Below are positions 10,010-19,110 of a DNA stretch of 64,000 nt, in pieces. Source of the stretch: CAG-533 sp022779465 (lineage in GTDB: Bacteria > Bacillota_I > Bacilli_A > RF39 > UBA660); the NCBI GenBank assembly GCA_022779465.1, contig JALFTB010000020.1, positions 16,619-80,618 of the forward strand. The letters run 5' to 3'. Position numbers and translations under genes: made by a program. The notes beneath the pieces were generated by a model. That model saw only the letters and a list, made by a program, of their open reading frames with translations, searched no databases and was not told the DNA's origin. Position 1 is the stretch's first letter. Each line of letters starts with the position of its first letter.

Positions 10010-10651
10010 ATGGAAGAGATTAATTTAGGTGAATTATTTCATTATTATATTAGTAAGATGTTTATAATTATTCTTTTTGTTTTTTTAGGGCTTGGTTTAG
10101 GTGTATTTTATAGTGCGATTATTCAAAAGCCTTTATATAGTAGTTATACAACTATTTTACTTAAGGATAGCGGTAATAATGCGATTCTTTTAAAGACTTA
10201 TGGTGAACTTATTAAGAGTAAGAATGTTTTAAATAAGGTTAATAGTAATCTTGGTTTAAATTATAAAGCTGATGATTTAAAGGGCATGATTAATGTTGAA
10301 AGTTTAAATAGTACTGAGATTATTAAGATTACGGTTAATAATAGTAATCCAGAGGATGCTGCTAAACTTGCTAATGAAATTGCTAGTGTATTTAATAGTG
10401 AAATTGGTAATTATTATAGTAATGTTAAAAGTAGTATGGTTGTAGATAAGGCTGAAGTTAGTAGTAGTCCTTATAATGTTAATTTGATGAAACAAATTGT
10501 TATTGGGGCTTTTATAGGTGGAGTTATTGGAGTAGTTGTTGTATTTATTAAGTTCTACTTTGATACAACCGTTAAGAGTAGTGAAGAAGTTGAATCTAAG
10601 CTTAATTTACCGGTTATAGGAATTATTCCTTTAGTTGGAGGTAGAAAATAA
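10010..10651 (+). CDS. Capsule chain-length determinant / kinase activator (Wzz, CpsC-like)
   Basis: A 213-residue membrane protein with a Wzz topology: cytosolic MEEINLGELFHYYISK, a first transmembrane helix about residues 18-38, an extracellular domain with NSNPEDAAKLANEIAS (the usual helix after the Pro-rich beta motif), and a second helix about residues 164-185. The cytosolic tail ends LPVIGIIP, the segment that contacts the partner kinase. It controls polymer length and activates the kinase encoded next, which overlaps it by one base. The ATG at 10010 is preferred over the ORF start at 9953, which lies in the terminator. Confidence 0.85.
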   Translation: MEEINLGELFHYYISKMFIIILFVFLGLGLGVFYSAIIQKPLYSSYTTILLKDSGNNAILLKTYGELIKSKNVLNKVNSNLGLNYKADDLKGMINVESLNSTEIIKITVNNSNPEDAAKLANEIASVFNSEIGNYYSNVKSSMVVDKAEVSSSPYNVNLMKQIVIGAFIGGVIGVVVVFIKFYFDTTVKSSEEVESKLNLPVIGIIPLVGGRK

Positions 10652-11304
10652 TGAATAGTAAAGAGTTAGTTATATGTACGAATCCTAAATCTAGTGTAGC
10701 TGAGTCTATACGTATGCTTAGAACTAATTTAGAATTTAGTTTTGTAGATAATGATGTTAATGCTGTAATGATTACAAGTTCAATTGCTAAAGAAGGTAAG
10801 AGTTTTGTAGCTGCTAATTTAGCATGTGCTTTTGGGGTTACTAAGAGAAAAACTTTACTTGTTGATTGTGATTTAAGAAAAGGTAGAATTGAAAGAATAT
10901 TTGGTTTAAAGAATAAGCCTGGTTTATCTAATTTACTTTTAGATGATATTTATGCATATCAAGATTATATTTATACTACTGATATTGGTAATTTATCGAT
11001 TTTACCTATAGGTATTGTTCCACCTAATCCAAGTGAGTTATTAGGTTCTGAGAAATGTCAAATTTTATTTAAATATTTAAAGCAAGAATATGATTTAATT
11101 ATTTTAGATTGTCCTCCGATTGCGGATGTTGCTGATGCTTTGGTGTTATCTAAGATTGCTGATGAAGCAGTTATTGTTTGTGCAGCTAATTATACACCTG
11201 CTGATGAACTTACTAGTACAAAGAAAGCTTTAGAACAATCTGGAATAAAGATTGCTGGTGTTGTTGTTAATAAGGTTGAAAAAGATAAGAAGAAACGTTA
11301 TTAG
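10651..11304 (+). CDS. BY-type tyrosine kinase for capsule regulation (CpsD-like)
   Basis: A 217-residue cytosolic ATPase of the MinD-like BY-kinase family. Walker A is SSIAKEGKS (residues 43-51), Walker A' is LLVDCDLR (69-76), and Walker B is LIILDCPP near 150. The partner is the membrane protein encoded just before it. CpsD homologues normally end in a cluster of tyrosines that are autophosphorylated; here the tail is KDKKKRY with only one terminal tyrosine. No CpsB-type phosphatase is next to it. The start overlaps the previous stop by one base. Confidence 0.85.
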   Translation: MNSKELVICTNPKSSVAESIRMLRTNLEFSFVDNDVNAVMITSSIAKEGKSFVAANLACAFGVTKRKTLLVDCDLRKGRIERIFGLKNKPGLSNLLLDDIYAYQDYIYTTDIGNLSILPIGIVPPNPSELLGSEKCQILFKYLKQEYDLIILDCPPIADVADALVLSKIADEAVIVCAANYTPADELTSTKKALEQSGIKIAGVVVNKVEKDKKKRY

Positions 11305-11311
11305 AGGTTAT

Positions 11312-12019
11312 ATGAAGAAGTTTATTGTTGTTATAATTAGTTTCTTTTTACTAACTGTTGGTGTTAAAGCAGATACTTTAACTAGTATTACTGGCGAAAA
11401 AAATCTGATTATTAATCATGATGGAGTATATGTTGTTAAGATTAAAGCTGAAGGTGTTATAAGTAAGTTAGATATTACTTATAGTGTTAGTGATAATCTT
11501 AAAGTTGAAAAGGTTGAGATTGGTAAATCTTTTAGTAGAGTTTCTGCTTCTGGTAATAATTATGTTTTAAGTAGTAATGTTAATGAAGGTGATGTTTTTA
11601 ATATTACTGTTAAAGGTAATAATACTGGTGGTGGAAAGATTAGGATTACTAAATGTATTGCTACTATTAATGATGAAGATGTTAATTTATTAGAAAGTTC
11701 TTTTGATATTAATGTTATAAGTAATGATGCTTTGGATAGAGCTAAAAGATTAGTTGATAAGGCTGTTGCTACTTTAGATAGAATTGATTATGAGAATGCT
11801 TTAAATAGTGTTAAGGGGTTAACTAGTAAAGATGATTTAGATAAAAATGAACTTATGAATAAACTAAATGAAATTAGTGATAAATTACTTAAAGATGATA
11901 CTAGGGTTGTATGTGATGATAATAGTAAAGCTAAAAAGATATGGATGTATTTAAGTATCGGTTTACTTGTTTGTTTGGTTGCTGAGAGTTCTTATATTAT
12001 TTATTTAAAAGAAAAATAA
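11312..12019 (+). CDS. Secreted, C-terminally anchored protein with cohesin-like domain
   Basis: A 235-residue envelope protein. It has a signal peptide (MKKFIVVIISFFLLTVGVKA), an all-beta region about residues 25-135 that reads like a cohesin-type fold, a helical region about 145-190, and a C-terminal membrane helix (about 207-228) followed by YLKEK. The domain call is inference from the strand pattern. The ATG at 11312 follows AGAGG; the longer ORF start at 11252 lies inside the kinase gene. It begins seven bases after the kinase stop, so it is probably co-transcribed with the capsule regulators. Function unknown. Confidence 0.65.
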   Translation: MKKFIVVIISFFLLTVGVKADTLTSITGEKNLIINHDGVYVVKIKAEGVISKLDITYSVSDNLKVEKVEIGKSFSRVSASGNNYVLSSNVNEGDVFNITVKGNNTGGGKIRITKCIATINDEDVNLLESSFDINVISNDALDRAKRLVDKAVATLDRIDYENALNSVKGLTSKDDLDKNELMNKLNEISDKLLKDDTRVVCDDNSKAKKIWMYLSIGLLVCLVAESSYIIYLKEK

Positions 12020-12050
12020 GAATGTTTTTCTTTTTTTATAGGGAGGATTT

Positions 12051-13712
12051 ATGAATGATATTGAAATTGCTAGAAGTGTAAAACTGGATAAGATTGTTGA
12101 TGTGGCAAAATCTTTAGGGATAGATGCTGATGATTTAGAGTTATATGGTAAATATAAAGCTAAAGTAAGTAAGGATGCTTATTTGAAAGTTAAAGATAAT
12201 AAGGATGGTAAACTTATTTTGGTAACTGCTATTAGTCCCACTCCTTTAGGTGAGGGTAAAACTACAATTAGTATTGCACTTGCTGATGGTTTAAGAAAGA
12301 TTGGAAAGAAAAGTGTACTTGCTTTAAGAGAACCTTCTTTAGGTCCGGTATTTGGAATAAAGGGTGGTGCTACTGGAGGAGGACATGTTCAAATTGCACC
12401 AATGGAAGATATTAATTTACATTTTACTGGGGATATTCATGCGATAACTTCGGCGAATAATTTACTTGCTAGTTTAATTGATAATCATATTTATAATGGT
12501 AATGATTTAGGTTTTGATAGGGTAGTTTGGAAAAGATGTTTAGATTTAAATGATCGTCAATTAAGGGTTGTTAATACTGGGTTAAGTGGTGAAAGTAAGA
12601 TTGTTCCAAGAATGGATGGTTTTGATATTTCGGTTGCTTCTGAAATAATGGCTATTTTTTGTTTAGCTAGTGATTTAAATGATTTAAAGGTAAGAATTGG
12701 TAATATTATTGTTGGTTATACTAAGGATAATAAACCAATATATGCTAGAGATTTAAATGCGGAAGGTAGTTTAACAGTTTTACTTAAAGATGCTTTAATG
12801 CCTAATTTGGTTCAAACTTTAGAACATACTCCAGCTTTTGTTCATGGTGGCCCTTTTGCAAATATTGCTCATGGATGTAATAGTGTTCTTGCTACTAATT
12901 ATGCTTTAAAATTTGGTGATTATGTTGTTACTGAAGCTGGTTTTGGCGCTGATTTAGGAGCTGAAAAGTTTTTAGATATAAAGTGTCGTTTAATGAATAA
13001 AAAGCCTGATGCGGTTGTTATTGTGGCAACTATTAAAGCTTTAAAATATCATGGTGGTATTTTAAAGGAAGATATTTTAAAACCTAATAAAGCTGGTTTA
13101 CTTAAAGGTTTAGATAATTTATTTAGACATATTGATAATTTAAAAAATAAGTTTGGTTTAAATGTTATTGTAGCAATTAATAAATATAATTCTGATACAG
13201 ATGAAGAGATTAATTTACTTAAAAGTGAGTTAGAGAAAAAGGGTGTTAATTTATCTTTAGTAACTGGATGGGCTGATGGTGGTGATGGTGCTACTGATTT
13301 AGCTAATAATGTTGTTAGTTTATGTGATAAGGAATCTAAGTTAAATTATACTTATGATTTAGAGATGTCTATTAAAGATAAGATTAAGGGTGTTGCAACT
13401 AAGATATATGGTGCTAAGAATGTTTCTTATAGTGATGAAGCTTTAGAGTCTATTAAATTAATTGAAGAGTTAGGTTTTGATAATTATCCAGTATGTATAG
13501 CAAAAACTCAATATTCTTTTTCTGATGATCCTAAGAATTTAGAATGTAATGATGATTATGATATTCATGTTAGAGATGTTGTTTTAAAAAATGGTGCTGG
13601 TTTTATTGTAGTACTTGCTGGTAAGATTATGACGATGCCGGGATTACCTAAAGTTCCTGCTGCTGAATCTATTGATATTGATGAGAATGAAAATATTGTT
13701 GGGATTTTTTAA
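12051..13712 (+). CDS. fhs: Formate-tetrahydrofolate ligase
   Basis: The enzyme joins formate to tetrahydrofolate with ATP to give 10-formyl-THF for purine synthesis and initiator formylation. The 553-residue protein has the family's normal length. It shows the P-loop TPLGEGKTT (residues 64-72), LREPSLGPVFGIKGGATGGG (about 90-110), and the conserved TEAGFGADLGAEKF. GGGAGG lies before the ATG, and a clear terminator follows the stop. It may share the upstream transcript since only 31 bases separate it from the secreted-protein gene. Confidence 0.97.
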   Translation: MNDIEIARSVKLDKIVDVAKSLGIDADDLELYGKYKAKVSKDAYLKVKDNKDGKLILVTAISPTPLGEGKTTISIALADGLRKIGKKSVLALREPSLGPVFGIKGGATGGGHVQIAPMEDINLHFTGDIHAITSANNLLASLIDNHIYNGNDLGFDRVVWKRCLDLNDRQLRVVNTGLSGESKIVPRMDGFDISVASEIMAIFCLASDLNDLKVRIGNIIVGYTKDNKPIYARDLNAEGSLTVLLKDALMPNLVQTLEHTPAFVHGGPFANIAHGCNSVLATNYALKFGDYVVTEAGFGADLGAEKFLDIKCRLMNKKPDAVVIVATIKALKYHGGILKEDILKPNKAGLLKGLDNLFRHIDNLKNKFGLNVIVAINKYNSDTDEEINLLKSELEKKGVNLSLVTGWADGGDGATDLANNVVSLCDKESKLNYTYDLEMSIKDKIKGVATKIYGAKNVSYSDEALESIKLIEELGFDNYPVCIAKTQYSFSDDPKNLECNDDYDIHVRDVVLKNGAGFIVVLAGKIMTMPGLPKVPAAESIDIDENENIVGIF

Positions 13713-13734
13713 CAAGGGTAACCTTGTTTTTTTT
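13711..13734 (+). terminator. Terminator after fhs
   Basis: AACAAGG-GTAA-CCTTGTT forms a seven-pair stem with a four-base loop and is followed by eight T. Confidence 0.8.
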
Positions 13735-13778
13735 ATTGTTTTGTGCTAGTATATCTTCTTAATTGTGGGGGTATATTT

Positions 13779-15041
13779 ATGAGGGTTCCGGATAGTGTGG
13801 CTTATAAATTGGTTCGTGAGTTATCTAGTGATGAAGAACGTCTTTATTTTATTAGTAATCATTTACTTGATTATGATTCTAAAATTGTTAGTTATATTTT
13901 AGCTTTGGATAGTGATTCATCTAAGTTTGAATGTTTGCCTCTTTTAATCAATGAATATTATATTAGTTTGGTTATTGATTCGATGTCTAGTGATGATGCG
14001 ATTGCGAGAGCAATTATGGAGTTGCCGGAGACTTTTTCTTTGAGTTTTATTAAACATAAAATAAATGGTTTTAGTCTTGCTGACAAAGTTTTTTCAGAAA
14101 ATGATGTTTTATATGAGGATGGTTATGAAAAGGCTCGTGAGAGGTTTAAAATAGATGATTTTGATAGTTCTAGTCTTCCTTCTGATATGACTTTTGGAAT
14201 TGAGTTAGAGGTTATTGGTGGTAATTCTAGAAGGATGAGATATTTTAATATTAAACCTTTTGGAACTTGGAATAATGTTAATGATGATTCTTTAGCTCCT
14301 AATAGTGTAGAAGTAACTTCACCAATTCTTCATTATACTTCAAAGGATATGTCAGAACTAAGAGCAGTATGTAGCTATTTAAAAAGTAATGGTTCTTATA
14401 CTGATGGTTCTTGTGCTGGTCATATTCATATTGGTTTAAATAGTTTTAAGAGTCCTCAAGCTTTATATAATTTTTATTCTATTTTTTCTTTAATGGAACC
14501 TATTCTTGTTTTAATTAGTAATAAAGCTGGAGAACTTCCTCGTGAAGGCTTAGGTATGTTTTCGGAGTTATATCAGGGATTTTTTGAATTTTTAAGAAAA
14601 GAAAATGTTATTGATTTTAAAGATATAAATGATACAGTTTCTCAATTATATCGTGAGTTACAAACAGGACATAAATATTGGACTGTAAATATAGGTAATA
14701 AGTTTAATAGACTTCATCCTAAAGATACTATGGAATTTAGAATTCCTAATGGTTCTTTAGATCCTGATGTTATTATGCATAATATGAAATTATTTGGTAG
14801 ACTTATTATGATATCTAATTTAATTGATAAGGATCATATTGAAGATGTAATTGATCATTTAAAAACGGGTAGTTATGATGATATTATAATATATTTTCTT
14901 AAGTTAGTATTTGATGATCTAGATGATAGAGAATACTTCTATGAAAGATGGATAAATAATTATGATTTAATGTTAAGAAATAAAGATAAATGTAAGTTTT
15001 TCTTTATTTCTGAAGAAGCAAAAAGAGAATTATATTTTTAA
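13779..15041 (+). CDS. Amidoligase-like protein (ATP-grasp/COOH-NH2 ligase superfamily)
   Basis: A 420-residue cytosolic protein. The second half matches the putative amidoligase family: FGIELEV near residue 138, GHIHIGLN near 211, and MEFRIPNGS near 317 supply the acidic and His residues expected at the ATP/metal site of glutamine-synthetase/gamma-GCS-like ligases. The N-terminal 120 residues are helical and unrecognised. Known amidoligase genes often lie beside a gamma-glutamyl cyclotransferase or peptidase gene; none is here. The ATG at 13779 follows GTGGGGG. It converges on uvrB, overlapping it by four bases. The substrate is unknown. Confidence 0.7.
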   Translation: MRVPDSVAYKLVRELSSDEERLYFISNHLLDYDSKIVSYILALDSDSSKFECLPLLINEYYISLVIDSMSSDDAIARAIMELPETFSLSFIKHKINGFSLADKVFSENDVLYEDGYEKARERFKIDDFDSSSLPSDMTFGIELEVIGGNSRRMRYFNIKPFGTWNNVNDDSLAPNSVEVTSPILHYTSKDMSELRAVCSYLKSNGSYTDGSCAGHIHIGLNSFKSPQALYNFYSIFSLMEPILVLISNKAGELPREGLGMFSELYQGFFEFLRKENVIDFKDINDTVSQLYRELQTGHKYWTVNIGNKFNRLHPKDTMEFRIPNGSLDPDVIMHNMKLFGRLIMISNLIDKDHIEDVIDHLKTGSYDDIIIYFLKLVFDDLDDREYFYERWINNYDLMLRNKDKCKFFFISEEAKRELYF

Positions 15042-16993
15042 TTCTCTTTATTATTTGCTTTCATTTCAAATAGGATATCTCTTAATTGCATTGCTTTTTC
15101 GAAATCTAGTTCTTTAGCTGCTTTACGCATTTCTTGTTCTAATTTTAAGCAAGTATCATGGAATTCTTTTTTACTCATTTTTTCTTTCGATTCATCTTTT
15201 ATTTCATTTGAGATTAAATCTCTTATTTCTTTGATGATAGTTTTAGGAACAATACCATGTTCTTCATTATATTTCATTTGAATTTCACGTCTACGAGCAG
15301 TTTCTTTAATGGCTTTATCCATAGATTCTGAAATAGTGTCAGCGTACATAATTACATGGCCATTAGCATTACGAGCAGCACGTCCGATAGTTTGAATTAA
15401 ACTTCTTTCACTTCTTAAGAATCCTTGTTTATCGGCATCCATGATTGCGATTAAACTTACTTCAGGGATATCTAATCCTTCTCTTAATAAGTTAATACCA
15501 ACAATACAATCATATTTACCTAAACGTAGATCTCTGATGATTCTTAGACGTTCAAAGGTTTTAACTTCATTATGTAAGTATGCGACTTTTTTATTTAAAC
15601 TCTTAAGATAGTTAGTAAGCTCTTCAGCCATTCTTATTGTTAGAGTAGTAATTAAAACTCTTTCATTTTTTTCAATACGTTTATTAATTTCTTCTAGTAA
15701 GTCATCTATTTGTCCTTCAGTTTTCTTAACTTCAATAGTTGGATCTAATAATCCTGTTGGTCTAATGATACATTCTGTTACTTGATTATTTGTAAGTGAT
15801 AGTTCATAATCACCTGGTGTAGCAGAAATGTAAATTGCTTGATGAATTTTTTCGTTAAATTCTTCAAATTTTAATGGTCGGTTATCTAGGGCACTTGGTA
15901 ATCTAAAACCATAGTCAACTAAGGTTTGTTTACGCATTCGATCACCATTATACATTGCTTTTACTTGAGGTAGGGTAACATGTGATTCATCGACAACTAA
16001 AAGATAATCATCACCAAAGAAATCCATAAGGGTTGATGGAGTTTCACCTTCACCACGTAAAGCTAAGTGTCTACTATAGTTTTCAATACCATGACAAAAA
16101 CCAGTTTCTCTTAACATTTCTATGTCATATTCACAACGTTCTTGAATTCTTTGTTTTTCAATTAGTTTTCCATGTTCTTCAAAATATTTAATTCTTTCAT
16201 CTTTTTCTTGTTCAATTCTTTTAATAGCTTCTTGAAGTTTTTCGTCACCTGTAACAAAGTGACTGGCTGGAAAAACAGTAATATTTTTAACATTTTGAAT
16301 GATATTACCAGTAAGGATGTCAAATTCACTTAAACGTTCAACTTCGTTACCAAACATTTCAATACGAATACCATTTTTTCTTTCACTTGCAGGTACGATA
16401 TCTATAATATCTCCATTAGCTCTAAAGGTACCTCTATGAAAATCCAATTGGCTTCTTTCATAGGTCATTGAAACTAATTTATCTAGAATATCATTTCTTT
16501 TTATTTTATCTCCAACTTGAAGTATTAACATATTATTTTTATATTCTTCTGGTTCACCAATACCATAAATACAAGAAACACTAGCTACTACTATAGTATC
16601 TTTATAATTAATTAAACTACTTGTAGCACCATGTCTTAATTCATCAATTTCATCATTAATGCTTGAATCTTTTTCAATATAAGTATCAGTAGAAGGAACA
16701 TATGCTTCTGGTTGATAATAATCGTAGTAGGAAACAAAGTATTCGACATGATTATTTGGGAATAGTTCTTTAAATTCTGAATATAATTGTCCAGCTAAAG
16801 TTTTATTATGAGCTAGAACAAGAGTAGGTTTATTAACATTAGCAATAACATTAGCAATCATAAAAGTTTTACCAGTTCCAGTTGCTCCTAATAGTACTTG
16901 ACTTTTTTTACCTTCATTTATACCATCAGTTAGTTCTTTAATAGCCTTAGGTTGATCTCCACTTGGTTTAAAATTTGATACTAGGTTAAACAT
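15038..16993 (-). CDS. uvrB: Excinuclease ABC subunit B
   Basis: UvrB is the damage-verifying helicase-like subunit of nucleotide excision repair. The 651-residue length is normal. Walker A is GATGTGKT (residues 36-43). The beta-hairpin region has YYDYYQPEAYVP, the helicase motifs include DESHVTLPQ and NLLREGLDIPE, and a C-terminal UVR motif (about 612-645) binds UvrC. I see no GAAC-N4-GTTC LexA/DinR box in the 120 bases upstream. uvrA is not in the window. Confidence 0.98.
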   Translation of the reverse strand: MFNLVSNFKPSGDQPKAIKELTDGINEGKKSQVLLGATGTGKTFMIANVIANVNKPTLVLAHNKTLAGQLYSEFKELFPNNHVEYFVSYYDYYQPEAYVPSTDTYIEKDSSINDEIDELRHGATSSLINYKDTIVVASVSCIYGIGEPEEYKNNMLILQVGDKIKRNDILDKLVSMTYERSQLDFHRGTFRANGDIIDIVPASERKNGIRIEMFGNEVERLSEFDILTGNIIQNVKNITVFPASHFVTGDEKLQEAIKRIEQEKDERIKYFEEHGKLIEKQRIQERCEYDIEMLRETGFCHGIENYSRHLALRGEGETPSTLMDFFGDDYLLVVDESHVTLPQVKAMYNGDRMRKQTLVDYGFRLPSALDNRPLKFEEFNEKIHQAIYISATPGDYELSLTNNQVTECIIRPTGLLDPTIEVKKTEGQIDDLLEEINKRIEKNERVLITTLTIRMAEELTNYLKSLNKKVAYLHNEVKTFERLRIIRDLRLGKYDCIVGINLLREGLDIPEVSLIAIMDADKQGFLRSERSLIQTIGRAARNANGHVIMYADTISESMDKAIKETARRREIQMKYNEEHGIVPKTIIKEIRDLISNEIKDESKEKMSKKEFHDTCLKLEQEMRKAAKELDFEKAMQLRDILFEMKANNKEN

Positions 16994-17113
16994 ATTATCC
17001 CTTCTTTCTTTCTTATTATATCATGGATTTTTATTTACATATTATTTATATTGATATTTAATATTTATAACATTAATGCTTACTTTTTTGATATTATATA
17101 GTTGGAGGATTAT

Positions 17114-17632
17114 ATGAATCAAATTAGTAGAGCTTATATTGTATCTCATATTAGAATTAGAGATGAGATATTTAATGACTGGAGTAATTTTAATAAAATT
17201 TTAAAAGATGGTCCTGAAAGTATGAAAGAGCATCTTGCTAAGTTATGGAATGATATATCTCCAGATGATATTAATAAAGATTTTGAACTTACTGATAAAG
17301 ATAGAGTAATTACTAAAAATGATTTTGATGTAACAATGAATCATGTTGGTGATTACCCGGTATTTTATTTTATTATGCCTGATCCAGATTCTGTTCAAGC
17401 TCAAGCAAAATGTGTAGCTTTAGCTATTACACCAACTAGACCTAGATATTTTACAATGGAAATTATTAAGAAAATGAAATCAGAAGAAACTTATTATATT
17501 ATGGGTGAATGGATGTTTAAGGATGGTAATTTTACTCATTTAAATTTAGGACCAATACCTAATGGAACAGTAGCAAATTTTGCTTCTCATGTTTCAGTAG
17601 TATTAGATAAGAATTTAAAAAAGGAACAATAG
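17114..17632 (+). CDS. Conserved-looking cytosolic protein of unknown function
   Basis: A 172-residue soluble protein with no motif I recognise, no signal peptide and no membrane segment. It is rich in charged residues in the first half and has a central beta-rich section (YPVFYFIMPDPDS, TPTRPRYFTMEI). GGAGGA precedes the ATG at 17114; the ORF start four codons upstream overlaps this site. Its last codons and terminator form the left copy of the 40-bp repeat that also follows the antitoxin gene downstream. Confidence 0.7.
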   Translation: MNQISRAYIVSHIRIRDEIFNDWSNFNKILKDGPESMKEHLAKLWNDISPDDINKDFELTDKDRVITKNDFDVTMNHVGDYPVFYFIMPDPDSVQAQAKCVALAITPTRPRYFTMEIIKKMKSEETYYIMGEWMFKDGNFTHLNLGPIPNGTVANFASHVSVVLDKNLKKEQ

Positions 17633-17650
17633 TTGTTCCTTTTTTAGTTG
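17611..17650 (+). repeat. 40-bp direct repeat, left copy (contains a terminator)
   Basis: Identical to 19103-19142 except at two positions. It contains the end and stop codon of the preceding gene, a terminator hairpin (AAAAAAGGAACAA with TTGTTCCTTTTTT) and finishes in TTAGTTG, which donates the first bases of the TTGACA -35 box of the toxin promoter. Confidence 0.9.
17617..17647 (+). terminator. Terminator before the toxin-antitoxin module
   Basis: An inverted repeat AAAAAAGGAACAA / TTGTTCCTTTTTT with a short loop and T-run. The stem overlaps the last codons of the upstream gene. It is nearly symmetrical and could work in both directions. Confidence 0.8.
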
Positions 17651-17675
17651 ACATTAATTTTTGATATGATATAAT
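17648..17675 (+). promoter_or_regulatory. Promoter of the toxin-antitoxin module
   Basis: Consensus TTGACA (17648-17653), 16-base spacer and extended -10 TGATATAAT (TATAAT at 17670-17675). It starts within the last bases of the left 40-bp repeat. Confidence 0.75.
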
Positions 17676-17717
17676 TTGATTAACGTAATAAGTAAATCAA
17701 AAAAGAAAGAAGGATAG

Positions 17718-18050
17718 ATGGAACTTTATTATAAAACAACTAGATTAAAAGAATTATGTGAAAATCCTAAGTACAGTAAGAAACTTATTCAACGTTATGG
17801 ACTTGATGTAGCTAAAAAATTACCACAAAGAATAAATGAGTTAAAAGCTTTTGCTACTTTGGAGGATGTTCCATCTAGTCCACCATTGAGAAGACATAAA
17901 TTAGTTGGTAATCTTGATGGTAGTTTTGCAATAAATATAAATAATCAATATAGATTAATATTTAGACCATATGGCAATAATATTATAATAGATGATTTAA
18001 GATTAATAAAAAATATAGAAATAATGGAGGTGTCTAAACATTATGAGTAG
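17718..18050 (+). CDS. higB: HigB-type toxin (RelE/ParE superfamily mRNA interferase)
   Basis: A 110-residue protein of the RelE/ParE fold, HigB-like. It has an N-terminal helical region and the strand signature LVGNLDGSFAININNQYRLIF (the YRLIF end at about residues 75-79), followed by IIIDDLRLIKNIEI. HigB enzymes cut mRNA at the ribosome. AAGAAGGATAG precedes the ATG. The antitoxin gene overlaps its end by eight bases, so the toxin is first, as in classical hig operons. It has its own strong promoter. Mobility is suggested by the flanking repeats. Confidence 0.85.
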   Translation: MELYYKTTRLKELCENPKYSKKLIQRYGLDVAKKLPQRINELKAFATLEDVPSSPPLRRHKLVGNLDGSFAININNQYRLIFRPYGNNIIIDDLRLIKNIEIMEVSKHYE

Positions 18051-19110
18051 ATATGATTATGATGAATTGTATGTTATAGCTCCAGGAGAAACAATTAAAG
18101 AACTACTTGAGGTTAATTGTATGAATCAACTAGATTTAGCATCTAAAATTGGAATTAACAAAAAAACAGTTAATGAGATTATTAATGGTAAAGCGCCAAT
18201 TACTACTGAAACCGCTTTAAAACTTGAATATGTATTTGGTTTGCCAGCAAGTTTTTGGAATAATTTGGAAAGTAACTACAGAATTGCACAGGAAAGAAAA
18301 AAGGATATTGATTTAATTAAAAATGAAGTGATTTATTTAGAAAATATTCCTTATTTAGAAATGTCAAAAAGAAAATGGGATGGTATATCTGCAACAAAAG
18401 ATCCTTTTTTAAGAGTAATAAATCTACGAAAGTTTTTTGGAGTAGCATCTTTAAATTTTAATACTGAACTAAGAAAAAAAATTGCTTGTCGAAAAAGTTC
18501 GAGTGAGCACTTTTCTTTAGATGCTTTGTACTGTTATCTGAGGTATGGTGAAATACAATCTAATAAACTAGAATATCCAAAATTTGATGTGGAAAAGTTA
18601 AAAGATAATGTAAAGAAAATAAGAAAATTAACTAATAAAATGTTTTTACCTCAACTAGATGAAATAAGGAAATTGTTATCAGAATGTGGTGTGGCATTAA
18701 TATTTGAACCACATTTACCTAATACTTATATTAATGGTGTAGCATATAAAATTACACCTGACAAAGCAATTATTATGATAAGCGATAAAGGAAAACAAGA
18801 TGATATTTTATGGTTTACTTTATTTCATGAAATTGCTCATTTGATTAAACATAGTAAAAAAGATGTTTTTATCGATAATTTAGAGTCTGGTTTAGTTAAT
18901 GACATTGAACGAGATGCTGATAATTATGCTAAAAACATTTTGATACCTGACAATGATTATTGTAATTTTGTGAATGGAGTTATTACTGAAAAAAGTATAA
19001 TTGATTTTTCAAAAACATTAAATATCTTACCTGGAATATTGGTTGGAAGGTTACATAAAGATAAAATAATTCCTTGGAATAGATATAACAAGCTTGTTAA
19101 TAGAATTTAA
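18043..19110 (+). CDS. higA: HigA-type antitoxin fused to an ImmA/IrrE-like metallopeptidase domain
   Basis: A 355-residue protein. Residues about 20-65 form an XRE helix-turn-helix (NQLDLASKIGINKKTV) of the HigA kind. The C-terminal half is an ImmA/IrrE-like domain with the zinc motif HEIAH at about residue 262. The DNA-binding part would repress the operon promoter at 17648; the peptidase-like part may control antitoxin or toxin stability. This longer antitoxin form is known in many genomes. It overlaps the toxin gene by eight bases and ends within the right copy of the 40-bp repeat. Confidence 0.85.
   Translation: MSRYDYDELYVIAPGETIKELLEVNCMNQLDLASKIGINKKTVNEIINGKAPITTETALKLEYVFGLPASFWNNLESNYRIAQERKKDIDLIKNEVIYLENIPYLEMSKRKWDGISATKDPFLRVINLRKFFGVASLNFNTELRKKIACRKSSSEHFSLDALYCYLRYGEIQSNKLEYPKFDVEKLKDNVKKIRKLTNKMFLPQLDEIRKLLSECGVALIFEPHLPNTYINGVAYKITPDKAIIMISDKGKQDDILWFTLFHEIAHLIKHSKKDVFIDNLESGLVNDIERDADNYAKNILIPDNDYCNFVNGVITEKSIIDFSKTLNILPGILVGRLHKDKIIPWNRYNKLVNRI

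Noticed and set aside
16994..17113. LexA/DinR operator upstream of uvrB
   Set aside because: No GAAC-N4-GTTC-like sequence is present in the 120 bases upstream of the start.
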